A stretch of DNA of 64,000 nucleotides, from positions 218,133,391 through 218,197,390 of the forward strand of contig OU015490.1 in the NCBI GenBank assembly GCA_907164885.2. The letters run 5' to 3'. The position numbers and the translations under genes were made by a program. The notes below the pieces were generated by a model. The model did not search any database. It worked only from the letters and a program-made list of their open reading frames with translations, and was not told where the DNA came from. Source of the DNA: Dolomedes plantarius. Its lineage: Eukaryota; Arthropoda; Arachnida; Araneae; Dolomedidae. This document shows positions 1 to 11,282 of the stretch, in pieces. Positions within the stretch are counted from its first letter, which is position 1. Every line of letters starts with the position of its first letter.

Positions 1-79
1 ATAGCCTTTTAACTTTTTTATCTCAATACAACATCTTATCCAGACCAGTAAAATCAGTCAATGAATGATATTAAGAGTA

Positions 80-1015
80 TACCGTAAGACGGAGGTTACT
101 TTGAGACTTCAAGGGTAACTTTGTTACTATTTTTCGTATTTCGAATCTTGCGCCGCGCCCGTGATACCGGGTAGGCAAGAACAGCGCCAACAGCTCTTTT
201 GACACACAAAGACACCTAGTGGTCAGTTTCCAAAGCTTCTGCGTGCCCTTTGTCTTCGCTGACCAGTGTATTGTTCAAACCTGTTGTCAAGCTATTAACT
301 CAAACTTCGGAAACTTTGTAGACTGTAAGGCTAACACCTTATGCAACCAACTACCACAGATAATTATGTTTTATTGTCAATATGTTGGTTATATTGTGGA
401 GCAATATAACTTTTGTGTAGGGATATTTCCGAGAGATACGAGAACATAACCTAAATATCGAAAGGTAACGGGGTTACTTTGGGAAACATTGACACTGTCA
501 CAAAATAACCCACAAAGTTGACCCAGCCGCTCGAAATTGCATTTTTTCGCCCTCTAAAATACCACTTGAGAAAAATAAGTATTGACTACTTGGAAAAAAA
601 CTACCCGAAGGAGCAGAATGTGCCGAAAGACGAACTTTCATATCTTCTCAAAGAACTGATGGCTACCCTGGGAACCCGAGGTCTCTTTGATGTCAGAGAT
701 ATAGATAAAGCTATCCAATATTTGCAATAGGTATATATAATTGTGTATCAAGCTTTTGATGAGCGTTTTACTGTCTAACTTTGTATCAACTAACTTTGTG
801 TCACAAAGTAGCCCCACTCGGGGCAACTTTGTGAAACATTTTAACTTTAATTTCTCAATGGTAATTAAAGATCTGGGTTAGCGTGATACATTAGTACGTA
901 AGAGAAGGATGTGCCAATGATTTGTAATTGTTCGTTTTGGGCTGCTTTTAAAACTGATCTCCTGGCACATGAAAAGGCTTAAATTCCGTCACAAAGTAAC
1001 CCCATCTTACGGTAT
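80..1015. mobile_element. Non-autonomous pogo/Tigger-like DNA transposon
   Basis: The two ends are inverted repeats: ATACCGTAAGACGG followed by GGTTACTTTG on the left, and the reverse complement with a few mismatches on the right, at about 990-1015. A short degenerate coding remnant inside (518-730) resembles the end of a pogo-type DDE transposase. The same terminal motif, ATACCGT...GGGTAACTTTG, reappears at 15523, so this is a family with at least two members in the window. The exact outer boundary is uncertain by a few bases because the flanking TA-rich bases are ambiguous. Confidence 0.72.
518..730 (+). pseudogene. pogo-family DDE transposase C-terminal fragment
   Basis: A 70-residue open frame inside the inverted-repeat element at 80-1015. 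The motif FFRPLKYHLRK, followed by VPKDELSYLLKELM, matches the pattern of the region after the last catalytic residue in pogo/jerky/CENP-B-type transposases (family knowledge: an aromatic, RPLK, then a PK-x-x-F/L and a LLKKL helix). The catalytic D residues and the N-terminal DNA-binding half are absent, so it cannot be active. The upstream frame at 219-449 shows no recognisable domain. The frame ends in a stop about 285 bp before the right inverted repeat. An unrelated small host ORF is possible but less likely given the flanking inverted repeats. Confidence 0.55.
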
Positions 1016-1323
1016 GATAAAAGTTACTAAAGAAAACAATTAATTTAGAAGCAAAAATACGTCATCGGATTTACTATTTATTTATCTTATCATTATTCAC
1101 GTGATACCATGTACTTTATGTGGAAGATTAATATGCGTTATGTTTAAATGCTACCTGAGTTTATAAAATAACGGTTGTATAGTTGTTAGGCTTCTTGAGT
1201 CCTATGATCACAACTCGCCTCACGAAGGCAAAAAAAAAAACCAGTATCTAAATTTTTAAGCCCAGTATGAACAACTACTACAAAGATTCGCCAGGATATT
1301 CACCCCCGTAGGCCCTTTGTAGT

Positions 1324-1362
1324 ACGGGTGTGCCCCGTTACTGGCCTACGGGGCACACCCGT
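1324..1362. repeat. Perfect 14-bp-arm hairpin in a GC-rich patch
   Basis: ACGGGTGTGCCCCG at 1324-1337 is exactly complementary to CGGGGCACACCCGT at 1349-1362, with an 11-base loop. A second, overlapping palindrome pairs GTTACTGGCC (1337-1346) with GGCCAGTAAC (1364-1373), and CCCGTAGGCC just upstream pairs with GGCCTACGGG. The local GC content is much higher than the flanks. It may be the tip of a foldback or MITE end. Confidence 0.75.
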
Positions 1363-1399
1363 GGGCCAGTAACGTAACTAATGTATTCTGTGACTCCGA

Positions 1400-3570
1400 T
1401 TTTGACAAAAGAAATGTGCGGTAGGGGGACCCCCGTCAGGAACGAAGTTCCTTACGTTATTTTTTCAACTCTAAACGTGATTTAATATGTAGATTTGTAT
1501 TGATTATAGTAGTGTATTTTTGTCACGCCAAAAAGCGCAGCCCTCCTTCATTCAACCAACCAATCAACTCTCTCTCTCTCTAATTTGTATATTCTATTTT
1601 TATTTTTTATCATTTTTTCAAAGCAAAATGTAAAATAAGGATTTAAATCAATAAATTTCATTTAATATTTTAGGAAAATAAGTCATTTATTAAAAATTAA
1701 ATATAAAATAGTGAATTTCAAATTATATATAAAAATTCTAAATAAGAAAAAATTCTTTTTTTAATTTTATCATTATATTGTATCATGGTAATTATTGGCT
1801 TATGGTAACTGTAATAAGATGCATATGTTTGAGATTCAATTTTATGATTTATTAACTTACTTTTCTAAGTTTGCATTATTTACACTTGCTGCAGTTTCTG
1901 TTTCTCGACTTTCCATTATAAAATTGCAATAATGACACAATATAAATTCCGTGTGAATTAAAACAATAACAAACAAAAAATATATTGTAGAAAAAAAAGG
2001 GAAATATATTGGTTAGATTTTGCTATAGAAGGTTTGGCAATCCATAGTTTTGTTCCCTATTTTAACTAACAACGTATTTAACAAAAATTTCATATTTTTA
2101 AAAAGAAGTGCCCAAAAGATAGGCACATACCTGAAAATCTCATTTATTACACACAGGTTACGATTTTCTTTCAAATGCCTTTTCAAACTGAAATGACGAG
2201 GGAAAACTTTGCCACAAAACTAAAGCTTACAATTAAAATTACAACTAACTGTATTCATATTATCACCAAATAAAAAAAGATTCAATAAATATTAAGAATT
2301 AATAAACTAGGAGAAATTGTTAAGTTAAGACTAAGTTGAGATTTTAAATAGCAGAAAAGCCGGAGTTGAACATCCGCGAGTGCAGGAGGTGAAACAATGC
2401 ACCAGTGAGGATCGAATTCACGGTGACAGGGTGGGAGCCAAAAGCGAAAGCCACAAGCCAGCAATAGCAAGTTAAGGAAAGTTGCCTGGAAGAGGCATAA
2501 CCCTTTTTCGTTACGTGACAATTTCTGCCAGTTCACTCTACTGTAAGCCACGTAAAAGAACTTCGTTCCAAAAATATCTAGAGCTATCGCTTCAGCTCCA
2601 CCTTCCAGATGAAGTTATTCAGATTCCTTTTTTGTTGTTTCACAATATTTACCTTTACAAACACAACTAAGGATACCACTGAGGCGTATCTTTTGGTTCG
2701 TGATAGAATTTTTTTTAAGGATAATTTTCTATTACGAACTTAGTCATAAGAGAAAATAAATATCGTTCAAGTTTAAACACGCCTGAAGAAATAACCTTGA
2801 CAGTTCTGTGAAGGGTTTGTTTGGAAGGGTTTTAATATTCTCGTCTCAGACGAACGGTACTCAGAAGCGAAATCAGTGAGGCAGGTGGTTATAATCTATT
2901 TTACCTACATGTGTGTGGCTCATTTCAATTCATAAATCAAGTGAACAATCTTGACAGTTCAGGCGGAATCCAATGCGTTGTATCATTTATACATGAAGCT
3001 TTCTAAGCTGTGGATTCATTGCAGCACTAGAAAGAGAAATATTATGTTAGATATAAACCACACTCACGCTTTTAAAGTAGCCTTATTTACATCATACCAT
3101 CACTACGAGTAAAATCGTAATTTCATCAACGCAGAATAGAAAGAAAGCTTAAATACATTTTTAAAAAGCATTTTGTCTTAATTGAATTTGAAACTAGGCT
3201 AACAAGAAAATTAGTCATCGTTTATTTTGTGTACTAATAGAAAACTGGTGATCGCAAATTTTTTTCCTAGTACAATTTGATTTTGAATATCTTATTTTAG
3301 CACGTTTTTGACTCAGATTTGGATACCGAAGGAAGGCTGTTACCTTCCTACCTTAGATGAAATATTGCAAAATTTAAAAGAGCATTATACAAGGGTTTTA
3401 CTGTGTTTCTGTCTAACAATATGAATAGATTTTTACATTACAAAAGCTTATATTATATCCGTAAAAATGGTGACCTACTACACAGGATTAAAAGAAACGA
3501 TCAGGTATAAATAAAGATATCTGTTGAAAGCACGTTTAAGTATGCATCAAATCAATGATGTCACGTAGTC
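1400..3570. other. AT-rich intergenic stretch, no gene recognised
   Basis: Contains a short CT microsatellite near 1569-1582, long A and T runs from 1580 to 2150, and scattered stops in all frames. ORFs at 2282-2551 and 2482-2670 overlap on opposite strands and have no recognisable motif. A segment near 2920-3010 shares short wording (a CATAAATCA-GTGAACA core) with 11945-11985, which suggests a degraded repeat. Confidence 0.5.
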
Positions 3571-3572
3571 AA

Positions 3573-3860
3573 TCAATCAAATTCCCTCGAAAATATTCTA
3601 GGTGATTTCTTGCAACCAAAAAATGTTTCTGTTAGGGTTTTATCTCTTTTCTTTGCATCTTTTAAGTATACGTGTAAAATGGCTTGAGTACTAGCGGCGT
3701 TTTTCAAAAAATGACGGTAGAAATTAACCATTCCAAGAGAGGTTCGTAGTTGATGAACAGTTTCAGGCAATTTAACATTAAGAATAGCTTTAACCGTTTA
3801 AGGAAGAGGTTTCGATCCCTCACTTGTAATTAGAACACCTAAAAATTCCAGGTGTGTGAA
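3573..3860 (-). pseudogene. Ty3/gypsy pol fragment (end of reverse transcriptase, connection)
   Basis: On the minus strand the frame reads THLEFLGVLIT, then a stop-interrupted stretch, then LGMVNFYRHFLKNAAS. This is the conserved thumb/connection region of Ty3/gypsy reverse transcriptases (family motif FLG-x-x-NFYRRFI-P-x-A). The polymerase core with the YxDD box and the RNase H domain are both missing, and there is an in-frame stop at about 3800. No LTR is visible on either side, so this is an isolated scrap. It is not in the same subfamily as the larger element at 57-60 kb. Confidence 0.75.
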
Positions 3861-4343
3861 CAATACGCCTACGCCAGCTGAGATTCAAACCAGAGCAGCT
3901 GGGATTAAACCTAAAATCAAATCAGCTTTAAGACAATCCCAAACTGGTAGAATTCTTAAGACACCGTTGAGATTCGAAAACTGATATTTTATATTATTTA
4001 TTAATTTTGTTATTATTTTGATGATAAACACCATTACTTGTTTCCAACCTTTCTAACGTAACGTTCGTTACTGGTAGGGGAGTAAATGTAACGGCATAAA
4101 ATGTAAATAATTAATTTAAAATTAACTAACAAATATTTTTATAATTTTAAATGTTACTTTGCAGTTATTGTTAAAAATAATTTTTGGCAACAGTTATATA
4201 TGTAGTTTTTCTTTAGAATCCAGTTGAGTTGAAAAATAAAAGGGTTTGGTGTTGATAAGTTGTATTATTATTATTTTTTAGCTAAATACCATTGAAGAGT
4301 AAGCTCTTATTGCGTTGTCACAACTAGAAGACAACAGAGCCAA

Positions 4344-4600
4344 TAATTGAGGCGGTGAAAGGCAAAGTGGTGTAAGTCACATTTTCAACTTTTTTTATTT
4401 GAGGGGGAAAATGTAATCTCCACGCTCAATTTATAGTTGAATTGCAAATAATTACTATTTTCAATATTACAATAATTATTATGAATTATAATGTGTTCAA
4501 TTTATAGTGGAATTTTTTGTAGTTTTTACAGTAAAATGCTTTGGACTTACACCACTTGACTTACGGACTTACACCACTTTGCCTTTCACAGCCTCAATTG
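4344..4600. mobile_element. Small MITE with ~35-bp inverted ends
   Basis: AATTGAGGCGGTGAAAGGCA on the left continues as AAGTGGTGTAAGTC; the right end carries the reverse complement (GACTTACACCACTTTGCC then TTTCACAGCCTCAATT). The ~190-bp interior is AT-rich and non-coding. A second partial copy of ACTTACACCACTT sits just inside the right end, so the right terminus is partly duplicated. Confidence 0.75.
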
Positions 4601-4795
4601 TAAATCTCAGTACTTCATAGAGTTGCGATAAGAGTGTGTTTCTATTACATATATAGATATTGTTTTTATCGATTCCATTGGACTACATCAGCGTAAAGAA
4701 TTTGAAATTATCTCACTCAAGTAGAGAGCGCTTAACTTAAGCTAAAATATCACTTAACGAAGTAACACCAGCCAAACTCCATGTAAAGCAGTTTA

Positions 4796-6095
4796 CAGAG
4801 GCTGTTCGCACATTTTTTATACGATGTATATAGTATTCCCAAAACTAAATTACATAAAATTCTTGTGTTTTAAATGTTCTATTTGACATCCCTTATTCTG
4901 AACTATCTTTCGACACCGCAATTTCCAGGATAATAATGCCTTTTGAAGTGTCAGAAGAGATATTCTATCCCATTCCTCCTGAACAGCTTTCCAAAGTCCT
5001 GTAAGGGTTTTGGGACGACGTTTGGATAATGCAGATTTTAAAAGTCTGAAAGCACAAAAATCCATAGGTGATACATCGGGAGATTTAGTAGGGATATCAG
5101 TGAAGGGTATGGCCTTGATACCAGTTTTTTGTTCCATTTATTTTAGGAAATTTACAGTGGATTTTGATGTGTGACTGCTAGCTTTGTCCTGATGGAGTCT
5201 CACAGATTGATAGCACTGTGGGTAAAGCGATGGTATTTCATTCAGAAACATTGTCTATAAAATATTTTCCTGATAGTATTTGGAGTTAATCTTGACATTT
5301 TTTTCTACTCTTTATTTTTAACTTGCCATTATAAGAAAAACCAGCAACAATCATGAATCCCTTATAAAAACTTTCTTTCGATTCTTTGAACCCTGTACTT
5401 AAATTTTTTTCTCCCCTTTTATGATAATAAATGGCTCTTTTTTTGTTGCAATCATTTAAATACACCCATGATTTATCTATTCTGACAATTGTTTTCCATT
5501 TTTCTTTGGATACGTGTTTCTCATATAGAATACTTCAGCGGGTCCTGCGTTCAGCTATATGATTTGGAAGAAGACGATGCACATTGCGTTTTTTCGCTTT
5601 CTTAAGATTTAAATCAACGTTTATCATTTTGTTTACAGTGGACACCGAGAATTTTAATGATTTTGCAACTGTCCTTTGACTAGAAGGATTTTCTTTTAGC
5701 ATTAAACAACGTACCTTTGCAATAGTCGAAGATGTCCGTTTTTTCCTTGGATACTTGTTTGGAATTTTTTTCCCACTTGATGCTCCAATTTGACGTTTTT
5801 TTTTTTTCTTGTTGATGATATTACCTATCGACACTTTAGATATCACAAAACCATGACTGTCACATCGTTTTTGGATAACGAAATATGCATATTTCTCTTC
5901 GGAAAGAGCATAAATGTAGCCTTCGAACCACTGCTTTGTTAAAAACGCCATTTTGAATAAAAACAAAACTTTCAAGCCGTAGACTATAATTTTGACTTTT
6001 AAAAACATAGTACAATTGCAATTATTTCTTTTGCATCAAACGATTTTTTATTACCGCTTACCAAAATCGTCTACAAAATGTGCGAACAGCCTCTG
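4796..6095 (-). mobile_element. Tc1/mariner-superfamily element, TA-flanked
   Basis: The element starts CAGAGGCTGTTCGCACATTT and ends with the reverse complement AAAATGTGCGAACAGCCTCTG, and each end is flanked by TA (4794-4795 and 6096-6097), the target duplication of this superfamily. The 1300-bp length is typical of a complete Tc1/mariner copy. A single, now broken transposase gene fills the interior on the minus strand. Confidence 0.9.
4850..5990 (-). pseudogene. Broken Tc1/mariner-type transposase
   Basis: The N-terminal frame (5535-6008) holds a helix-turn-helix region with KVRCLMLKENPSSQRTVAKS, typical of the DNA-binding part. The middle (about 5137-5535) continues with VRIDKSWVYLNDCNKKRAIY, the first catalytic Asp context, and HQDKASSHTSKSTVNFL, the second. 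The C-terminal frame (4850-5137) has SPDVSPMDFCAFRLLKSALS, the third acidic position (D rather than E) in its usual setting. The three pieces lie in different frames with stops between them, so the gene is dead. The terminal repeats immediately outside confirm that it belongs to the element at 4796-6095. Confidence 0.85.
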
Positions 6096-6129
6096 TAATA
6101 GGACGTCCTTGAACGTCCTTGATGAAACA

Positions 6130-6488
6130 CGCGGAAAACGAACATGATCCATTTTATGCGTGTAGCTCCCAACATCCTCGTCTTGTTTTTTTCCAAACTT
6201 TTCAGTCAAACTTGTGTGGCATGACCTTTTGCTGAAGCCTAAATCTTCATCAATCTCACGGATAGTTAAACGACAATTCGCATGAATCAAAGAACTCACT
6301 TCCTTGACGTGACGTGTAGGGGAGCCTAGTTTTCGGATCGTTTCTGGTGTATGTTCTGCCCAATATGAAACGTCGGTACCATCCATAGAATTGGGGGCGG
6401 CTAAAACAATCCCGTATTCATAATCTTGCTTCAACATCTGAAATGTTTCAGTAAAGGTTTGGAAAATTTTACTTAAAACTTCCCACAA
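6130..6488 (-). pseudogene. mariner transposase N-terminal fragment (SETMAR-like HTH)
   Basis: The frame 6051-6488 contains SKIFQTFTETFQMLKQDYE and, after a divergent linker, HANCRLTIREIDEDLGFSKR, the two helix-turn-helix modules at the start of mariner-family transposases. The catalytic domain is absent: downstream on this strand the reading frame runs straight into the Tc1/mariner element whose end is at 6095. That element probably inserted into, or next to, an already decaying mariner copy. The two genes are from different subfamilies, judged by the HTH sequences. Confidence 0.75.
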
Positions 6489-6489
6489 A

Positions 6490-7535
6490 CTCGTTGCTCT
6501 TCAAGATCTCTCATTACCAAAATGTAAACAATCACCTAAACAATAAAATACTGGTTCACTCTACTGTTCATAAAGCAGTGACGTGGAGTTCTCGAGAAAA
6601 GAGGAGGTGCAAGCTCAAGGATAACGCTACACAACGTCAGTACAGCGGGGTTGCTATGTTGACGCATTCGAGTTCTACTTTCAAAGTTCAATTTCTTTTT
6701 AGACAGACCTCGTATGTGTACCCTAGTAATGTACAGACATTCAACAGAACCGAACGCAGCAAAATTGTTACCTCCGAAAAAAAATGGTAAACATAATACA
6801 TTAGCTTTGAATTGTTTTAACAGGTTTTCATCTAATAGGATTTAGAAGAGGAATTATTAAAAGAAATCATCTTAAGTATGCAAAGTAATTAAGCAATTGT
6901 AGGACTGTACAGGGAGAATCAAGGCTTTAAGGATGTTTATCAGTCTATTATAAGCAAATGACATTTTATCCTATTACACCATCTCACTTTTAAAAGTCTA
7001 GCAAAAGTACGATCAATATTTCATACACATTGATAAAATGCAGCTTTTCTCCCAGTTCATGTCCTTCATTTACTCTTACATATGTCTCTCCGTTAGAACC
7101 GTTTTAATATCACTATTTACCATATGACTCCAGAGAAACGGAAAACTATATTTGATTCTGTCTACAATACTTCCACTGATATTCAGAGTTAATAAGGCAG
7201 ATCTTCATTAACCATTGTGGCAAGCCTACTGCTAAAGTACGTGCCGTAAAACAGACCAATGGACTCATCCGGCTGTATCAGGCGAGGTTACATTATCTAC
7301 ATTTCGCGCATTTTATACTTTAATTTATAGACGTAAAGCTCGAGGGAAGCATTCCAATGTTTCTATGCTCCGCTAAATTTATCAGCAAATTCGTATTTGC
7401 TACAGTAAGGTCAGCAGCTTGCAGCTCGCTGTTGTTTTGTGAATCGAAGCATGAACAGATAAAGTAAGCAATTTGTTGGCTAAATCCGTGTTCTTATTAA
7501 GTAAATCGAGTATGAAAACTGGTAATTTATATAGG
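6490..7535. other. Non-coding stretch, no feature recognised
   Basis: Two small ORFs (6494-6790 and 7400-7585) show no domain or composition signal. No inverted or tandem repeat was noticed. Probably decayed intergenic DNA. Confidence 0.4.
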
Positions 7536-7538
7536 TCA

Positions 7539-7880
7539 TGTTTAAAATTATCAAAGCTTGGTTCACTTATGAACATGCAAGGCATATTATAGCAACGATT
7601 TATGATACTGATATTGGGCTGCTTTTGTAAGTTTTAGATGGATTCAGAGATATGTTATAAAAGGATTCATGAATATTGTTAAAGATTATAAACCTGCAAA
7701 TAACATATTATTTCATTCTGATGTGGGATTTTAGAAGCTCATTACCAGAAAAAAATTATAAAAGGATTGGTTTTTTCCTGTAAATTAGGCATTAAAGAAG
7801 TAACAATTGCAAAATATGTGTACTGTGAGTTTTCCAATGCTTTTAAATACTAATGTCAGTCTATTTAACAAAAAATGGCA
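7539..7880 (+). repeat. Copy 1 of a ~340-bp direct repeat flanking piggyBac DNA
   Basis: Begins TGTTTAAAATTATCAAAGCT and continues through AAAGGATTCATGAATATTGT and GGGATTTTAGAAGCTCATTA. The same order of blocks recurs at 10803-11220 with point changes and one insertion. The repeat is non-coding and AT-rich. Confidence 0.8.
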
Positions 7881-8035
7881 TGCGCTATGAATTTAAAACC
7901 CTCTCATGAATGGATTATTTTTAAATATTCAAAAAAAATATTTAGCACTTAAAATAGTTTTGAAATAGGCTTATAAACAATAATAATTATGAATTTAAAG
8001 AAAACATTTATTAACTAATGCATTATGAAAGGAAC

Positions 8036-10085
8036 CTCAAATGAGGCTTATATACAGTAAACACAATTTGACACATATACATGAAATTTATATGAGAATA
8101 ATTTTAACGTTCATTATTGCTCATGAAATGTCTCAAAACAGTCTGGACATAAATGTACTGAACAGCGATTACACATATGTGGTGGACGGTGGATTTCTTC
8201 CACCCTGAGCACCTTGCAAAATTTCAAAGCAGTAAACATACCCTGATACACCAGCACAAAACCAAATTTTAAAACCCCATGGTTTAGGTTTAAATTTTAT
8301 GTACTGCTTTAATGTAGACTGTCCTTTGAAAGGAACCATCATTTCATCAACAGAAAGACATTCTTCGGGCTGTCTCGCTTCAGGAAATGTTTTATGCAAC
8401 ATGTCAAGAAAAGGTCTTAATTTAATCAAACGATCTGTATTGCTTGAGGAGACATTAGTATTATCATTAAAATGGAGAAAGCGCTTTATAATCTCAAATA
8501 GGTTCAGTGACATAAGAGTCAGCAATAATTCTTTGAAGCAAATCACCAACCGTGGACCAAAGTTGTCGGACACGAGCATAATGTAATACGTCATTACCAA
8601 ATTCATTCCTAAAAATATTTTTAATTCTTGGGCTGATAGATTAAAATTTTCTCTCCCTCTTTGAGTTCCATATAAGTGACTTTGATAGCTTATTTCCTCA
8701 AGGTAACTCTTTGGTATGAGTGTATAAAAATAGTCCATTGGTGTTTCTCCACTGGGCGTTGTTTCTTCCGGAGGTTCAAAACATGGTGCATTTCCAGCAT
8801 AATCATTATCTTTATTTGCTTTCCACCGCATGTATCTTGAAATAGACTTCTTTTTTCGTGAGATTTAGAATTTGTAGGTGAGACTAAAATCTTATTTGGA
8901 ATAATCTATGATGAGCTTTCAATTTCAATCACATCCGGAGATATTGATGCTCCAACATTTACAGCTTTTGTAAGCTCTTTTGTGTTTTCAGGTATGAGAG
9001 TGCCCGTTTCCTTTTGCATACAGAATATATCAATATCCAATCCCTCTCTCTGACAACATCTTTCTGGAACATAATCTGGGTCAATATCACTATCATCCTC
9101 AAATATATCATCTTCAGAATCACTTGTCAGAGCCATAAGTACTTATAACTCTTGTTGAGATAATCCTCTTTTTCTTGGTCTGCCCCATCTTTCAGCCATT
9201 ATCAATTCTAAGACTAAAGAAAACACATTTCAACAGAAAATAAATGAAAATGTTTTCTGTTACACATTCTAATCAAATAAAATTAACTATGGATGTTCTA
9301 TATCTATATGAAGACCTACACATTGTCTCTAAAATTGTATATACCTACATTTCATGAAGCGAGTCCTGTTTGAAATACTCAAAAAAGGATTTTTATTTCT
9401 AAAAAAAAATATTGATATTGAAATGTTATACCTTGTAACTAAATTTTTATCTCCTTCAAATTTACACTTGATAGCATATTTAATTAAACCACAACGCGTA
9501 AGATTGTTTTTGTTTACAGCAAAATGTATAGGTAAAAATAAAATTTAAAGAGTACATTTAGCACATTGTTTATTCATCAAATATAAAGTATAAAATTAGT
9601 TGACATGTTGCATTTAAAATGAATAAAAAAAATTCAGAGCCATTATTTTATAAAAACACGTAATTAAACTAAATTTTAGTATGTTTGTCAAACCATTTTA
9701 CAAATATGCTAGCTTTTATATAAATCGACCTCAAATGAGGTTTGCAGACACCAAGATGATTTATTTTCTTTATTGCATGCAAAACTCATTTGGGGTTGTC
9801 AAAGGTTTCAATCCTCGTTCAGTGAAATAAGGCTTTTAAACAAAGTTTTTTTGGTTGAATACACTAAAAACATAGTAATAAATGAAAAAATACTTTTTCT
9901 TACCGAATTTTTGGAATCTTATATGATGAAAAATGCGAAGAAATCTGCTCTTAAGCTCGAATGTCTACCACTTGGTAGAGCGACTTATTTCATAATGAAC
10001 TATCAGAAACGGTATGGTGCTGCCATCTATTAATGCATTTCATAAGCTTAATTTAACCTTATTTGAGGCTTATATGTTGTCATGG
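8036..10085. mobile_element. Probable extent of the degraded piggyBac element
   Basis: The palindrome CCTCAAATGAGG occurs at about 8036 and 9730, and a variant CCTTATTTGAGG preceded by TTAA occurs at about 10056; both outer copies continue as CTTATAT. These may be piggyBac ends, but the outer two copies are in the same orientation, so clean terminal inverted repeats cannot be shown. The boundary is inference. The ORFs at 9354-9548 and 9773-10033 in this interval have no recognisable motif. Confidence 0.35.
8102..9205 (-). pseudogene. piggyBac transposase, internally deleted
   Basis: Reading the minus strand, the gene starts near 9200 (MAERWGRPRKRGLSQQEL, then a stop), resumes with an acidic N-terminal region (8906-9136: SDSEDDIFEDDSDIDPDYVP), and after a short gap enters the DDE_Tnp_1_7 domain (8169-8831), with LSVDEMMVPFKGQSTLKQYI (first catalytic Asp context) and KPWGFKIWFCAG. 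The frame then jumps abruptly to PPHMCNRCSVHLCPDCFETF followed by HEQ-stop at about 8120, the cysteine-rich C-terminal finger of piggyBac proteins. The segment with the remaining catalytic Asp residues is missing, so a deletion has joined the early DDE domain to the C-terminal finger. Stops and a frameshift add to the decay. Confidence 0.85.
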
Positions 10086-10189
10086 AGCACAATAGTATCA
10101 GGTAATGCACACTATTGACAGTAAAAGAATTCCAACACATATGAGGTTGTCATGCATGAGAGGGTAACAACTGGGTTTTGTTTTAGAGT

Positions 10190-10802
10190 CTGTATTTTTC
10201 TAAGCGTATATAATCTTGGGCCCTACATGAATGAAAAATGTCACCAAACTTGGGAAATTAACCCTCGGCTGCGAGTACAGGTATTACTCCGTACCTTCCG
10301 GTCGTCAGTTTGAACAAGGCGTATAAGCGAAAGCTGTGGTCGCTGTAATTTCCGAATACTTTTATGTGTTACTAGCCGGGCTTCGCCTAGCTACGCTCAA
10401 GCCATCCCTGTAACATATTTATGTACTTCGGGCCCCACAAAAGAAAAAAAAAGCCTACAAATGTATTAAATTCAAGTGAATAAATTCCTTTCAATTTTCA
10501 TTCCCGTCGCTGCCGACAGATGGCAGCACCACTGCACCAAATGATTTGGTTTCTCAGCAGTGAGTGATTTTAGAATGAAAATATCTCTAATACTATTGAA
10601 TTAACAGAATAAGTGCACGCAGAAAAAATTATCAGTTTTCGAATCTCTTTCCAAATATGTAACATTTATGTACTTTCATGAGAAAAAAAATTACACCGTT
10701 TCCTGTATATTTGTCGGCCATTTTTTTTCGAGGATCGGTGCCCGCCCGGATGAGTTATGGTCACGTGATCTCTCGACATCCACTTGTCTCTTTATTAGTA
10801 TA
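10190..10802. repeat. Unclassified interspersed repeat ending in TATTAGTATAGAT
   Basis: The stretch contains the GC-rich motif CTAGCCGGGCTTCGCCTAGC and ends TCTTTATTAGTATAGATG immediately before copy 2 of the direct repeat. Such wording is common in interspersed repeats of arthropods, but I cannot assign it to a LINE, SINE or Helitron with certainty. No coding frame is present. Confidence 0.35.
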
Positions 10803-11220
10803 GATGTTTAAAATTATCAAAGCTTGGTTCACTTATGAACATTCAAGCGTAGTATTGTAGTAACGATTTGTGATAATAATATTGGATTGCTTTTGTCAGT
10901 TATAGATGGAGTTAGTAATATGTAATAAAAGGATTCATAAATCTTGTTAAAGATGATAAATGTGCAAATGATATGCTATTTCTTTCTGATTTGGGATTTT
11001 AGAAGCTTATTATCTAAGTAATGAAAGCTTGGAATCTAATCTTAGAAAGATTAGATTCTAAGCTTTCATTATAAGGATCATGAAATGTTGAATTTAAATG
11101 TAATTTCATTTCATTAAAAGGATTGTTACTTCTATAAATTAAGCATTAAAAAATAAACAAATGTAAAAAACTAATAGGAATCTTTTTAACAGAATGACAA
11201 GTGTTATGAATTTAAGAACA
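10803..11220 (+). repeat. Copy 2 of the ~340-bp direct repeat
   Basis: Matches 7539-7880 in block order (TGTTTAAAATTATCAAAGCT at the start, GGGATTTTAGAAGCTTATTA later, TATGAATTTAA near the end). It carries an extra ~55-base hairpin at 11017-11072 not present in copy 1. Confidence 0.8.
11017..11072. repeat. Hairpin insertion inside the direct repeat
   Basis: AATGAAAGCTTGGAATCTAA followed by TCTT is nearly complementary to AAGATTAGATTCTAAGCTTT followed by CATT, with a short AGA-type loop. It is absent from copy 1 of the repeat, so it was gained after the duplication or lost from copy 1. Confidence 0.75.
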
Positions 11221-11282
11221 ACTGGGTTTTGTTATATTGTTTTTGTATTTGTCTGAACAATATAACTTGTTGCGGGAATCCT

